Shown one piece after another: positions 1-11,086 of a DNA stretch of 64,000 bases (the first letter of the stretch is position 1; each line of letters begins with the position of its first letter). Source of the stretch: Acanthochlamys bracteata (Eukaryota; Streptophyta; Magnoliopsida; Pandanales; Velloziaceae); contig CM034127.1 in the NCBI GenBank assembly GCA_019914995.1, forward strand, positions 14,234,269-14,298,268, read 5' to 3'. A model generated the notes under the pieces. It made no database searches. It saw only the letters and a list, made by a program, of their open reading frames with translations, and was not told the origin of the DNA. A program made the position numbers and the translations under genes.

Positions 1-2032
1 GTCAACGAGACAGAACTTCGAGTTATACACTACACACTCGGCCCCCTTAAACCGTGGGATTGGTGGACTGCTTGGCTTTTGAAACCTGTAGACGTGTGGG
101 AGGTCTTTCCTTAAGCTCATGTGTTATATGTGGCTTTTACTAATTTTTCTATCTATCCAATGATTGTACTGTAGGCTGGCCAATGTTTCTACAGAAGGTC
201 ATATTACATACCTCTTTATGTATGCTGAGGAGTGTGATTTTGTCATAGGCTGTCCGTGTACGTCTTGAGGAATCACTTCCTGGAACTGGAGGGGGAAGAA
301 ACCCTAGCGATGAGCTTATCGTCAAATTTTTGTTTGCCCTTCCTTTATGCATCATGCTGTTTGGCTGCTATCAGTCATACATTCAGGTTGGTAATTGACA
401 TTACTCTAGGTTGGAGGTGGGAAACTGTCGCTTCTTCATATGCTTGAACCTTATAATGATGCAGGCTAATAGAGACTTCCAAAGTTCATTTTGCCGAAAT
501 TCATTATGTGATTATGCTAGGCTTATGTACTACAAGTTAAAAGCTGGTGGAGGGATTCCTGTATACAGTAGTGTTGGGGTTGCTTCGTCATCTATTCCCA
601 CTTCCACACAACAGGTCATTGTCATTCGATACAAGTTCAATGTACCTTTATTTGCTGATTACAACGACATTTATTCAATTCGTACATGATATTAGGTTTT
701 GTGAAAACTGCTGAGTTTTTTCTTGTTTATCTGTGATCACCATAAGTATAATTAATTTTTTGTATTAAACAGTTCACAAATGGCGCAAATTCCAAGGTTC
801 CTGCTTACCTTGGTGCAATTTCTATTTTGTTTTGCTTTGCGGCTGCTTTAGTTTCATTTGCACTATCGTTCCTGATTATCCCACACCAAGTGATGCCATG
901 GACGGGTTTGTTGCTGATGTATGAATGGACTTTCACATCATTTTTCATCTTGTTTGGGAGCTACCTCCGGTTAATCTACCACTGGGGAAAGGCAACTGCT
1001 AATCAGGCAGGGATAGGTTTCAGTAACCGTTATTCTGATGACGATTCAGGGAAAGGTTGGTTGTACCTTCGTATCTACTCGATCATTGTCTTGCTTGCAG
1101 AAATGTTCGTATAATACTGTTTTCTTATTCTTATATAGGTCGTCTACGCCACCCTTCTGACTGTCATTTGGCAACATGTTTCTACGGGCTAGGATTGGCC
1201 ATTTTAGCAGTCATTACACCATCTCTGCCATGCATTTTGGGTGTTACTGCTCTTTTTGCAAGGTAAATTGGATAGTAGCAGCTTTATATCTGTTACTTTG
1301 AGTTTACTTTGCATTAATTAAATTTTTTTAATGCGCTGAAAAAAGGAAATCCATATGGTTCCCCTTATATCTGCTGGTAATTGGCAACTTCAATCATTAG
1401 AGAATAGTTTTGGAGGAAGTATTCACAGCATAACTGCATGATTTGTTAGAGTTGAACATATCCTGGTGTAAAGATGTAGATCATGTGCCCTTTGCTCCAT
1501 TAGGAAAGGAGACTTATGAGAAGTTTGATACTTGATGTGGCTTGTTAAAAATCACGGAAGATACGACACATGAAGTCTATTAGGTCTAATATGTAAAAGG
1601 CCTTAAAGTGCACTGGCAACCATGGAGCAATGCTCGTTGAAGTCTGTGTCTTGCAACGAGTTAACAAGGCTAGAAAAGAGAGGAAGCAGGCTAAGTGGCC
1701 AAGGAAATAAGATATGTTGGTGAAATGGAAGAGTCCATAATAACTTCATTTGTTTGACTATTATCTTATTATGAATTTCCTAGTCCTAGGAAGAGTAAAG
1801 ACTTCATCCGCTTTTAAGTTTGAAGCTTAATGCTGTATATTAGTTCTGACCATCATGTTAATGATCTTATGTTGTTTTGAACAGGTTAGGATTGATGGTA
1901 GTAGGAGGACTAGTTTTGGCATCTTTCATGACATTCGCTTCGGAGCACCTTGCTATTGGATCATTTGTAAAGGGTCTTGAAGACCACCGTGATCAGTCAA
2001 GAACTAGAGGCACATGTTTTATGTGTTTGTGA
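1..2032 (+). CDS. IPUT1: GT8 glycosyltransferase, PGSIP6/IPUT1-like (3' part only)
   Basis: The 3' exons are 1-102, 249-386, 465-614, 773-1055, 1139-1262 and 1885-2032 (TGA). They give 314 residues in one open frame, and the 5' part lies outside the window. The first exon carries the motif HYTLGPLKPWDWW, which I associate with plant GT8 proteins of the PGSIP group. It is followed by ESLPGTGGGRNP and then five or six hydrophobic spans, including MPWTGLLLMYEWTF. Within the family, PGSIP6/IPUT1 transfers glucuronic acid to inositol phosphorylceramide in the Golgi and has such a multi-span C-terminus. The catalytic DxD region would lie upstream, so activity cannot be judged here. Subfamily assignment (PGSIP6 rather than PGSIP7/8) is inference; membership of the GT8/PGSIP group is stronger. 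A 622-bp intron precedes the last exon. Confidence 0.8.
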
Positions 2033-2574
2033 TCAGATGCTCATTTTGTTCTTACATTGATTGGGCTTTTGTTGTATTAACGTTGTATATTATTTAACAA
2101 CAACGACGACGACAACAGCCAAGTTTCCATCCCACTAGTTGGGTCTGGCTATTGTGTGTAGAGTATGCATTCATGTAAAATTTTGTAATTTTTAATGGCT
2201 AGCAAAATGATTTTTCCCGTTTATATTGTAAAAATAATCGAGGGGCCTTATCAATAGTTTTTAAGAACTATCTCATTCTCAATTGTTGCAGTGATTTGAG
2301 GGATATGACTTTGAGTAAATTATGATCCTATGCAGCATCGTCCAATGGTTTATGGCTGCAGAAACATTACCTTATGATAATGTTGATAACATATAAAGGG
2401 CGATAACAAGAATTTATTTTGCTAGATTGAAGATCTTATGGCCCAATTTGAAGGAACAAAAGAAAGACAAACACATTAAGGGCTAGTTTGCAAACTCCTT
2501 AAAACCCTTTTGTTTGTTCAAGTTGTTCCCCAATCAACACACACAAGAGAGAGAAAGAGAGAGAGAGAGGTTCC
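2033..2574. other. Spacer between IPUT1-like and TIM21 genes
   Basis: This stretch holds the 3' UTR of the upstream gene and the promoter of TIM21. At 2096-2175 an AAC/GAC triplet run leads into a GC-richer segment containing 'cccactagttgggtctggct'. That arrangement resembles a dispersed tail repeat common in plant genomes. A GA microsatellite (about 2547-2572) sits just before the TIM21 start codon. I see no further gene. Confidence 0.5.
2096..2175 (+). repeat. Possible dispersed short-repeat tail (AAC-rich plus 'cccactagttgggtctggct')
   Basis: A run of AAC/GAC triplets is followed by a small imperfect palindrome (ccca..tggg) and 'gtctggct'. I recognise this layout from repeated sequences in many plant genomes, but I cannot confirm the family without a repeat library. 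Confidence 0.4.
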
Positions 2575-5500
2575 ATGGCAATGGGGATGCGCGTTCTTGC
2601 ACATGCCGCCCGACGAAGTCGAGCGCCGCCGCACTTCGCTGGAACTACTGCGGCAGTGTCATCGTGGCTGGACGGCGTTCAACGTGTCGCGAGCACAGAC
2701 GTCCACTTGGCTTCGAACGCAGAGATCTGGCGATCGCTTGGCGGCGCTTCTCAGGTGCTCTCTCTCTCTCTCTCATATGATTTAGTGACACTCCCTTTTT
2801 GAGAAACTTTACTAATACAATATACTTGTTTTGCTGCTTTTTACTTATATCATGGCAACTGTGCCTATCAAGTGTTTGATTAAATCGTGAGAGAAAGAGC
2901 GAACTCGATTGATGCATCATTGATACTTGATCCATTCACAAGACTCAACTATTCAAAATATTTAGCCTTGTCAGAGGAAGAAGTCAATTATTGTGTACTT
3001 CGTTGCTGATTCTTATATCACGGCATTCATGCCCATGAAATGTTTGTGGAAATGCTTCAAAGAGCAAACTTGGCACAAGATTCATACTCGCTCCTTCCCA
3101 AAGAAAAATGATTCCGCTAGCATATATATACTTGGTTTATATGTACTTTATGAAATTTTGTTTCTTCTAAGCTTTTTGCTGTCGTTGCTGCTGATGTATT
3201 CCATTAATAGTCGTAAGCATATATTCAGTACATGCCAAATATCTATCTTCTGCATTATTAATTTAGAATTTGGTCAGTTCACAATGATGGTAATCTGCAG
3301 GATGTCATGAAGGCCACTTTTGCAACCTTTTTGAATGCTGGCACAAATATATTTTGTAAGGCAAGTCAAAAAGAAAAAGCCTTTATCCATTACCACATCA
3401 TATGGTGAAATATTTTTGTATTTATTTCTAATTTGGCATTTTACTTTTATCTTACAGGAAATGATGAGTGGCGGAGGTTAGTTTCATCTCTTATTTACTT
3501 ATTTGTTAGCTGCTTGTTCTTTTAGAGAACTAACTCTTTAGTAATCTCAATGGAACTAACTCTTTTGCATGTCTTTGTAACTAAAGTGTTCAATGTTCAA
3601 GTGTTGTTCTTTCTTTTTTCCTTTTAAATTCTTTTATTTTTATTTTGTTGTTGTTGTTTTCTGAAAGCATGCGAATGCCCGTCTGTCCTAGAGGTGTATT
3701 TCTTATTACTTCAGTTGCGTTAGAATAATTACATATTATATTTAGAGATTAAGGTCTATTTTTAATGATTAAAACTCACATTGAAATAATTAAACAGTTA
3801 TACAAATTAAATAAAGCTAATAATACTATGTGTACTGCCAATCACATTTAACTTCTGTACAAATGTTTTTTTTTAATTATTTTATTTTTAACTTAAATGT
3901 GAAGTTAATTGACCTCTCTGCAGTATATAGAATGTCTAAGGCTTTGCTGCTTTGTCCATGTGGAGTAACAAAATAGTGGCAAATTTGATTGTGTAGAAAG
4001 ATGCAGAGCTTGGTTGCCTTCCAACAATTTTTGCATCTGATGCTTTATGACAAGCCGCTTGATGTTGACAATTGTTTCTTTAAGCACTCCTGTTATATAT
4101 TAGCTTAAACTCTCTAATTAAGTAGTTATTCTTATGTTACAGGCTACTGTGCAATTTCTAATTAGACGAGTTTTGACAGGCATCTCTGTATTGTCTGGGC
4201 AACCACTGAGACGATATGTAGTGTATGTTGAACATATGAGTCATCAAAACTGCAGGAAGCAACAAATATTTCCTTCAAACCGTATACACATATCGAATTA
4301 TTCATCACAATCACATCGACAGTCACCGAAAGAGGTATCACACACTTTCAGGTTAAGAAACTTCTAGGTTTTTTATTTGTTCAATAAAGTCTTACGTCAC
4401 CATATGCCTCTTTGGTACTTTTTATCCTTTATTATATGGTCATAAATCTCTTGCGATGCATGTTTCAACTATAGATCTCTTTTTTCTTCACTTAAATTTA
4501 GTTCAGTGTTTTTTTTAATCATTTCTTTTCTCAAAATACTGTATGATATGATCCTAAATTGGCTACAAGTCTGGTGCCATGTCTCGCATTGCATGAGCTT
4601 CTTTTTTGTCATTTAGGTTAAGTTTATTTGTGCATGTTGTTATTGGTCCAGGTAATTAGCTTGAAATCCTGGTTCTGAAATATACATTTAGTATATGGTC
4701 TAGTTTGCATATTGAAACTAAAAAGCTTTTAACATAGCCTGAAACACTTTATCAGTTAGAACCATCAAGCATTTCCAACAAAATTCCATAGATCTGTAGC
4801 TACCTTGAGACTGCGAAACTACCCTCAATTATCTAGTCTTTACATACTCTGATGAGAGCGCTGTAGCTTGTTGTAGTGATGTCTTAACCAAAAGATTATC
4901 TTCTATGGGCATGTCATAACATGGAAATTTTTTACTCTTTAAGCAGGAAAGAAAGGATATATCTACAGTTGAAGATCCCTTTGATGCCCCCACATATAAC
5001 ATTCCTGAGAAACCAGTGACATTTGCAGAGGGTGCTTCATACAGTATCGTAATACTTATAGGATTGGGACTAGCAGCTTTAGCTGCTTATGCTGTCTTCA
5101 AGGAACTAATTTTTGAACCGAAAGAGTAAGTCTTTTCCTTCTGACAGTAGAAATTGAATTTGAAACATATGCATCCTGATTTTTCATATAAAATTAGAAG
5201 TTTTAAAAATTATATATCTATAAAGGAAACTTTTAACTTCAAACCTGATTTCGTAATCAAATTATTGATGGGCATTAAAGCAAGACATGTCTTTGTAAAG
5301 GAGTTGGACTAGTTGGAATATGCAATCGTACATCTTCGCCTCAAATATGTCTGGCACATGTGTTTTTCCTTTTTTTTCTTTTTAATTAAAATATTCATTT
5401 TCATGTTTCTTGGGTTTGTATGAAGGTTAAATTTTCTGTATATCTTGATATAGTAGCTGAATATACAAGATCTAGAGGAAAATCTGTTTTTATACAGGTA

Positions 5501-6501
5501 TAAGATTTTTGGAAAGGCTCTTGAAAGGGTTCAGAGGGATAGTCAGGTTACGTTCTGTCTTTCCGATGATGCAATTATCTGAATTTGTTATCATAGAGAT
5601 TTTTCCTTTGAATTCTAGTCTTCTTATACCTCTCTATTGTGATCTTAGGTTACAGTACGAATTGGTTCCCCTGTCACTGGCTACGGACAGGACAGTAGAA
5701 ATCGTGCTGCTCGCCAACGTATACCTCATGAAACTTGGAAAGATGAAGATGGTATAGAGCATGTTAAGGTAAGCTTGTTCTTTGACAAGAAAGTCTTCTA
5801 AAGGGATTCTTTTAGAAGTTTCAGTTATTAGATCTAAAAGGAAGAGGTGATATGAATGCTTGAAATCAAAGGCAGGCATATCTTGCACTGGTTTAAGCTT
5901 GATTAGAATTTTTTATAAAAATCTATATTATTTATAGATAAGTTTATCTCCTTAGTTTTAGCTTAAAGTATCATGAATAGATAGGCTAACAAAAACATAA
6001 AGGCCAGACATGTGCTTTAAGTTAAACTAGTACGTACTGTTTTGCAAACCTGAATAGAGTTGCCTGAGTGTGGGCGATCTGGTTCTCCTTTGGCTTTCAA
6101 ACTAGTAGGTATCTAAAGAATACTAATTTGACAACTAGTGTTATGTGAGAAGAAACACCTACCATTCATAAATGACACGAGGTGGCTTCGTAGGCTTTTA
6201 ATGCTGCACAGCACAAATGTCCTCCTTGTTAAAATCACTGCAGTAAATTTATTATAATAATGAAATTCTCAGTAGATCAACGTTGCCATTTGTAATAACC
6301 ATAGAATAAAGGCATGGTTATATTTGTAATGCTCCTGAGCAGGTGAGCTTCCATATAAGAGGACCACATGGATTTGGACAGGTTTATGCAGAGATGTTCA
6401 AGGATCCTTCAGATAAAGCATGGAAGTTTACATATCTGATTGTTGAGATCAAATCGCCTTCTCCGGCACAGTTGATGCTGGAGTCTTATGTTCCAGCTTA
6501 A
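2575..6501 (+). CDS. TIM21: Mitochondrial inner-membrane translocase subunit TIM21
   Basis: Exons are 2575-2754, 3301-3360, 4143-4334, 4947-5125, 5498-5546, 5649-5768 and 6343-6501 (TAA), giving 312 residues. TIM21 is a TIM23-complex subunit of the mitochondrial inner membrane and helps pass preproteins from the TOM complex. The N-terminus is Arg/Ala-rich without acidic residues at first, as expected of a presequence. One membrane span lies at about 176-195 ([20 protein letters not shown]). After it come the family signatures [31 protein letters not shown] and the C-terminal MLESYVPA. The last four exons are certain. The first two are supported only by frame continuity and a perfect GC-AG type donor (AAG|GCAAGT) at 3361. 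A possible 19-nt exon at 3458-3476 would break the frame, so I left it out. The start at 2575 lies just after a GA repeat in the leader. Confidence 0.88.
2755..2780 (+). repeat. CT microsatellite at the start of TIM21 intron 1
   Basis: A (TC)n run follows directly after the exon 1 donor site. It mirrors the GA run in the leader at about 2547-2572, so the two could pair in the pre-mRNA across exon 1. Confidence 0.7.
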
Positions 6502-8880
6502 GGTATGTAATTTGGGTGAATGTGTACGTTTAATCCCCATCCTTCATTTTACTACTGTTTATGGTGAATTTGATGTCTTTGCAGGAAATGGAGGTAGGAC
6601 TACTGTTCTTGATAAATTCTTTGGCACATTTCATTGTGGAATTGCTCTGACACAACCAACCACATCGATTCAGCTTTTGTGACTTGCCCGTCAAAGTGGG
6701 AATGACAAACTATTGACCGCAGTGAGCTCCTCCCTAATTATTTCTTTCCTCGGGTTTCCAGATACAAGAAAAGCCAGCCGATGCTGAAACTTCAATAGTT
6801 TTGGAAGGGATATGTTCTGAAAAGCAATGATCATCCAGAAAGTTAGTTAACTATATATTGTTCGATGCTTTATCATTTGTGCATGCATCTTTGTCATGTA
6901 AAATTTAGTTTTGGTAACTTGCAAGTTTGCCAATAATGTCGGTGGCCAACTTATTAATCAGTTTTTATGAGAGTTGTTCAAGGAGGGATTTGCTAGTTCA
7001 AATTATGCTTGATTTTCATTGAATGTACACTGATTTCGGCTACTGTAGATAGACCGAAAATAACTCTAGTTTCTAGCTGTCTAAGTTATTCAGTTATGGA
7101 ACATATTTTCGAAATTTACAAATAGAACTACCTCATGGTGTTTAGGTGCTCATAGTTTTTGGTAGGATCTATAGTTTGAGCATGGCTTCATTTTACAGCG
7201 AGTTCATTCTGCCAAGGGCACGTTTGTTTGCTTCACCTGTTTCTGTTATTATCATGAGTTTTGTTTTCCCTTATTTTGCTGAATTTTATTTCTACAAAAA
7301 CTTATGGCAGATTTTGTTTTACATAATTTAATTTTATTTTGAAATTTATTTCTATCAAATTTTATTTTTTCTGAATTTTATTTTTACGAAATTTATTTTT
7401 TAAACTTAAACACGCCCTAAAATGATGTTGGGATGGTGCAATATTGCAAAAGTTAAATATTATTACAAAAAGTCTTTACTAGATTATTTATAAATTAATC
7501 TGAAAAAAACTGTAATCTCTATAATTTATTCGGGTTCCTTATTATTTAGGGGCGGCAATATATAATCTGACTCGAAAATTCAACTCGAAACTGATCTATT
7601 TAATCAGGATTAGGGTTGAAAAATTTGACCCGGGATAGATTAGGATTGAACGAATTTGATCCGATTATTAAATGAGTCAATCCGGATTAATCTGAAATTG
7701 ACCCACCAATCCAAAATATTATCTTTTGAAGAAATAATTTTTAATTTTTTCTTACCGTATAATAAAATATTAATAATAAAAATAATCAATAATAGTTATT
7801 TACAAACTATTAAATTATATTGTATTTATAATTAATTCTTTATTTTCATATCTTAGTAAAATAGGTAAGATTAAAAAATTATAATATTATCGAAAGTATT
7901 ACTATGTAGGTATTTTTAATGACGAATTTAGATTTTGTATAACGATTTTTATGAAAAGTTTGTTAAATAGATATATTTATCAAAATTTTTATCGAAATTA
8001 TTAATATGTATTTATAATCATAAATTTTAGCTGCTATCATATATTTTTTAAAAATAAAAATAATAATTTTTTTAGATATTTTAAGGACCGATTAAAATAT
8101 TAAAAAATGTATATTTTATTGGACATAATTATATCTCGTCAGTAAAAATATCATGCACTTTTATTCGAATTGATCTTATAATTTCATTGAAGCTTAAAAA
8201 TATATAATTAATAATTAATAATTTTAAATGGATCGATTCAAATTTGATCCGATTATTAATAAATTGGATTATGATTGATAATTTTGACCCGTATAAATTT
8301 ATAAATTGAGTTAAAATTAAATAAATTTGATCTAATTATTAAATAAATCGTCCCAAAACCGACCCACCGATTCATATTACTCACACCGATTTTTGCTATA
8401 CACAAATACAGCAATGCGTTCAACTGACGCAGAGTTTATTAATATCAGCTATCACTAGCATAATACCATCACACTTAAATAACCAATATAATTTAGGCGC
8501 GTAAATAACTTTCCCTTTTGATGAATGTTTTAGTGGCTTTTACGGTATCGCCTGTTGCAGCATGCCAGCTGCACTGATGTACCGCGGCAACTCGTCTTCG
8601 TTCTCTAGTCCACTGAAATTCTTCACATATTTTAACTCCACCGAAACATCTACTCCAAAATGTGACTACTATTACAAATACTGGGGGCCACATCACTGCG
8701 GCCCTTTAATACACCAGCATTCACGGGTCTTACATCTTTGTATACTCTTAAACTGCTCGACGTTTATAACCGAATTACAAGCCGACAATTTAGGCATATA
8801 ACTAACTTTAGATTAATTACAAAAGTTTGCAATTTTATCTAGTCGGTCTAGGTAGTCGGAGAGTTATATTCGCTCGCTAA
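6502..8880. other. Spacer between TIM21 and ADF; 3' UTR, AT-rich DNA and a transposon copy
   Basis: The first ~450 bases look like a TIM21 3' UTR. From 7300 the base composition becomes strongly AT-rich. A non-autonomous transposon copy occupies about 7547-8387. The remaining part up to 8880 is the ADF promoter region. No open frame here resembles a known protein. Confidence 0.6.
7547..8387 (+). mobile_element. Non-autonomous DNA transposon, ~850-bp family, copy 1
   Basis: The left end reads TAGGGGCGGCAAT, close to the terminus of the intact copy at 59027-59880. The body aligns along its whole length with the copies at 17944-18800 (same strand) and 59027-59880 (opposite strand). Shared segments include the 'gacccg...attatta' blocks near both ends and 'atatctcgtcagtaaaaatat' in the middle. 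The right end is degraded. No transposase frame is present, so the element must be mobilised in trans. hAT-like or TA-target ancestry is possible. Confidence 0.75.
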
Positions 8881-8902
8881 GGAGTTGTGTGGTGTGAGAG
8901 TA

Positions 8903-8918
8903 GTTTATATATATATTG
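8903..8918 (+). promoter_or_regulatory. TATA box of the ADF gene
   Basis: A 'tttatatatatat' stretch lies about 95-110 bp before the ADF start codon at 9011. The intervening sequence is leader-like and rich in purine triplets. This is a position-based inference. Confidence 0.5.
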
Positions 8919-9010
8919 CTGCTGTTGGTGACGGTGGTGCTGATAAATTTGTTCTTTCTCGTTGATTAATTTCCGAAGAAGAAGCTAAAGAAGCGATTGA
9001 TCGAAGAGAT

Positions 9011-11086
9011 ATGTCGTTCAGGATGGTTAGATTTAGTCATTTAGAATTCTCTCTAATCGAGTTTTTTGTTTTTCCAGATTTCTTTTGGTGATCTTTCGTT
9101 TAATCTCTCTGCGTCTTTTCTCTCTCTCTCTCTTCTTTTTTTTTCTTTCTGAATGATAATAGATGGATAGACTTTGGATTTGAGTCGTGATTTTGTTTTT
9201 ATTTTTCCAGTATAGGAGAAAGTTTTAGTTTTGATAGTTTACCGCAACTTGATTTTGTTTTCTTTTTTCGGTCTTAGTTTTGATGATTGATTGTTTGGCT
9301 TTTGTTGAAGCTGGTGTCGTTCGATTTGATGCCTGAATCAATTCGTCTCTGTTTTTTGCTTTTTCTGTAGATTTGCAATTATAGTTATACTAGAAGAGAA
9401 TGCTTTCCAAGTTAGTTAGATTCAGCTATGTATTTTTTAACTACTGCTGCAATTTCTAAATTGGCCTGAAGAAATTTCATGTAGTTTGCTGTCATGGTTT
9501 CTCATGACGTGGTTTAGTAGCTAAATCCTGCATTCCATATCGTTGCGAATAAGTAGTTGTTTCGCAGCCAAACTTAGTGGGAATTGGTATGCATTAGATA
9601 AGTTGTAAACATTGTAGCAGAGTTATTGGCAACACTTTTAATGCCTATTTCCTGCATTGCTTTTGTAATTAGTTTTGAATTTTGAGTTTTTTTTATTTAT
9701 TATAAACAGAGAAACGCTTCTTCTGGCATGGGAGTAGCAGATCACAGCAAAGACACATTTCTGGAGCTTCAGAGGAAGAAGGTGCATCGCTATGTTATAT
9801 TCAAGATTGATGAAGCAAAGAAGGAGGTAGTGGTTGAGAAGACTGGTGCACCAGGCGAGAGTTATGATGATTTTACTGCTTCCTTGCCTGAGAATGACTG
9901 TCGCTATGCAATATATGATTTTGATTATGTGACTGAAGAGAATTGTCAGAAGAGCAAGATATTCTTCATTGCATGGTTAGTTTCTCTAATTCCATCAACC
10001 AACTACACTGCCATTGTGCTGATAGGAGTCGACTTATGCAATTTATACCAATGTCTTCTGCATATATATTTGGTCTGCTTTTAGTATAGATAGTGTGTTG
10101 CCAGCATCTCTTTTTAGCATTCTGAAAATGTAGGCTTTGTGGTTCTGTTGGTCTTCTCGCACATTGAGGTTCTTTTACTAACCTGTAACTATAGCAATGA
10201 GAACCTAGACTATGCAGTTGTAGGTTCTAAAGTTTTTATGAATGAAGCTCATGTCTAGTCCTCTAATTCCAGTTATTGCTAGGAAAGGTTACTTAATTGC
10301 AGATACTTGATAATCAAGTTTAATTTTTGGCTGCACCTACACCGTCATTGTACATCATCCCCCCTACATATAATTCCATATGCCCTGTAAGTCGTCTGAT
10401 TTTATTCCATCTTTACAATTTGTGAAAGCAATATTTATAAAGGTATGATTTTGGATTTTTTTATTAAATCCCTGTTAACATTATACTTTTTTGTGTACCA
10501 TCTGCTATTGGTTTGTTCTTGTTCTAGTTTTTGAGAAGTTAATGAGAAAATTTCTTTCTTACAGTTATGATGGTTAAATTCTTACAGGGCACTTTGTTTA
10601 CCTCCTCTTGTTTGCACAGTTCTACAGGAAACAGTTGTTTAAAATGATGAGGATGGGTAGGCTGAGTGGATTTAGAATAAATTGGGAGTTGTATAGGGAA
10701 ATATTTAGTCAAGTGGCATGCAGTGAATTCATCATTTGTATGGCATCCTGATGGCATTCTAAGGCCCTATTTGTCTTGGTCATGCATAAAACAAATAGTT
10801 CACTCGTCCATTAACAGAAAGTATTCCATGTGGATTTAATGTTGAGCTTGTTCTGATGTTTAACTTCGTTGTTGAAACTTACATTGCTGATAGATGTTTG
10901 TTATACTCTTCTCACTTTTATCAAAATGTAATCAGGTCTCCTTCAGTTTCGCGCATCCGTGCCAAGATGCTATATGCCACATCCAAGGACAGATTCCGCC
11001 ATGAGCTTGATGGTGTCCACTATGAGATACAGGCGACTGATCCAACAGAGATGGATCTTGAAGTTCTTAGAGAACGTGCAAACTAA
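9011..11086 (+). CDS. ADF6: Actin-depolymerising factor, ADF6-like
   Basis: Exons are 9011-9025, 9710-9975 and 10936-11086 (TAA), giving 143 residues, the usual plant ADF length. ADF/cofilin binds G- and F-actin, severs filaments and speeds turnover in the cytoplasm. The single ADF-H domain fills the protein. Visible signatures are [15 protein letters not shown], the basic helix [26 protein letters not shown], the actin-binding [23 protein letters not shown] and the C-terminal LEVLRERAN. The tiny first exon (MSFRM) followed by a large intron is typical of plant ADF genes, and the MSFR start points to the ADF6-type subclass. The start was chosen because it splices in frame to the domain; the internal Met in GMGV would truncate the N-terminus. 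A Ser near the N-terminus is the usual target of inhibitory phosphorylation in this family. Confidence 0.93.

Noticed and set aside
2510-2935. Overlapping frames on both strands around the first TIM21 exon
   Set aside because: Only the frame starting at 2575 joins the downstream TIM21 exons; the others contain translated GA/CT microsatellite and no family motif.
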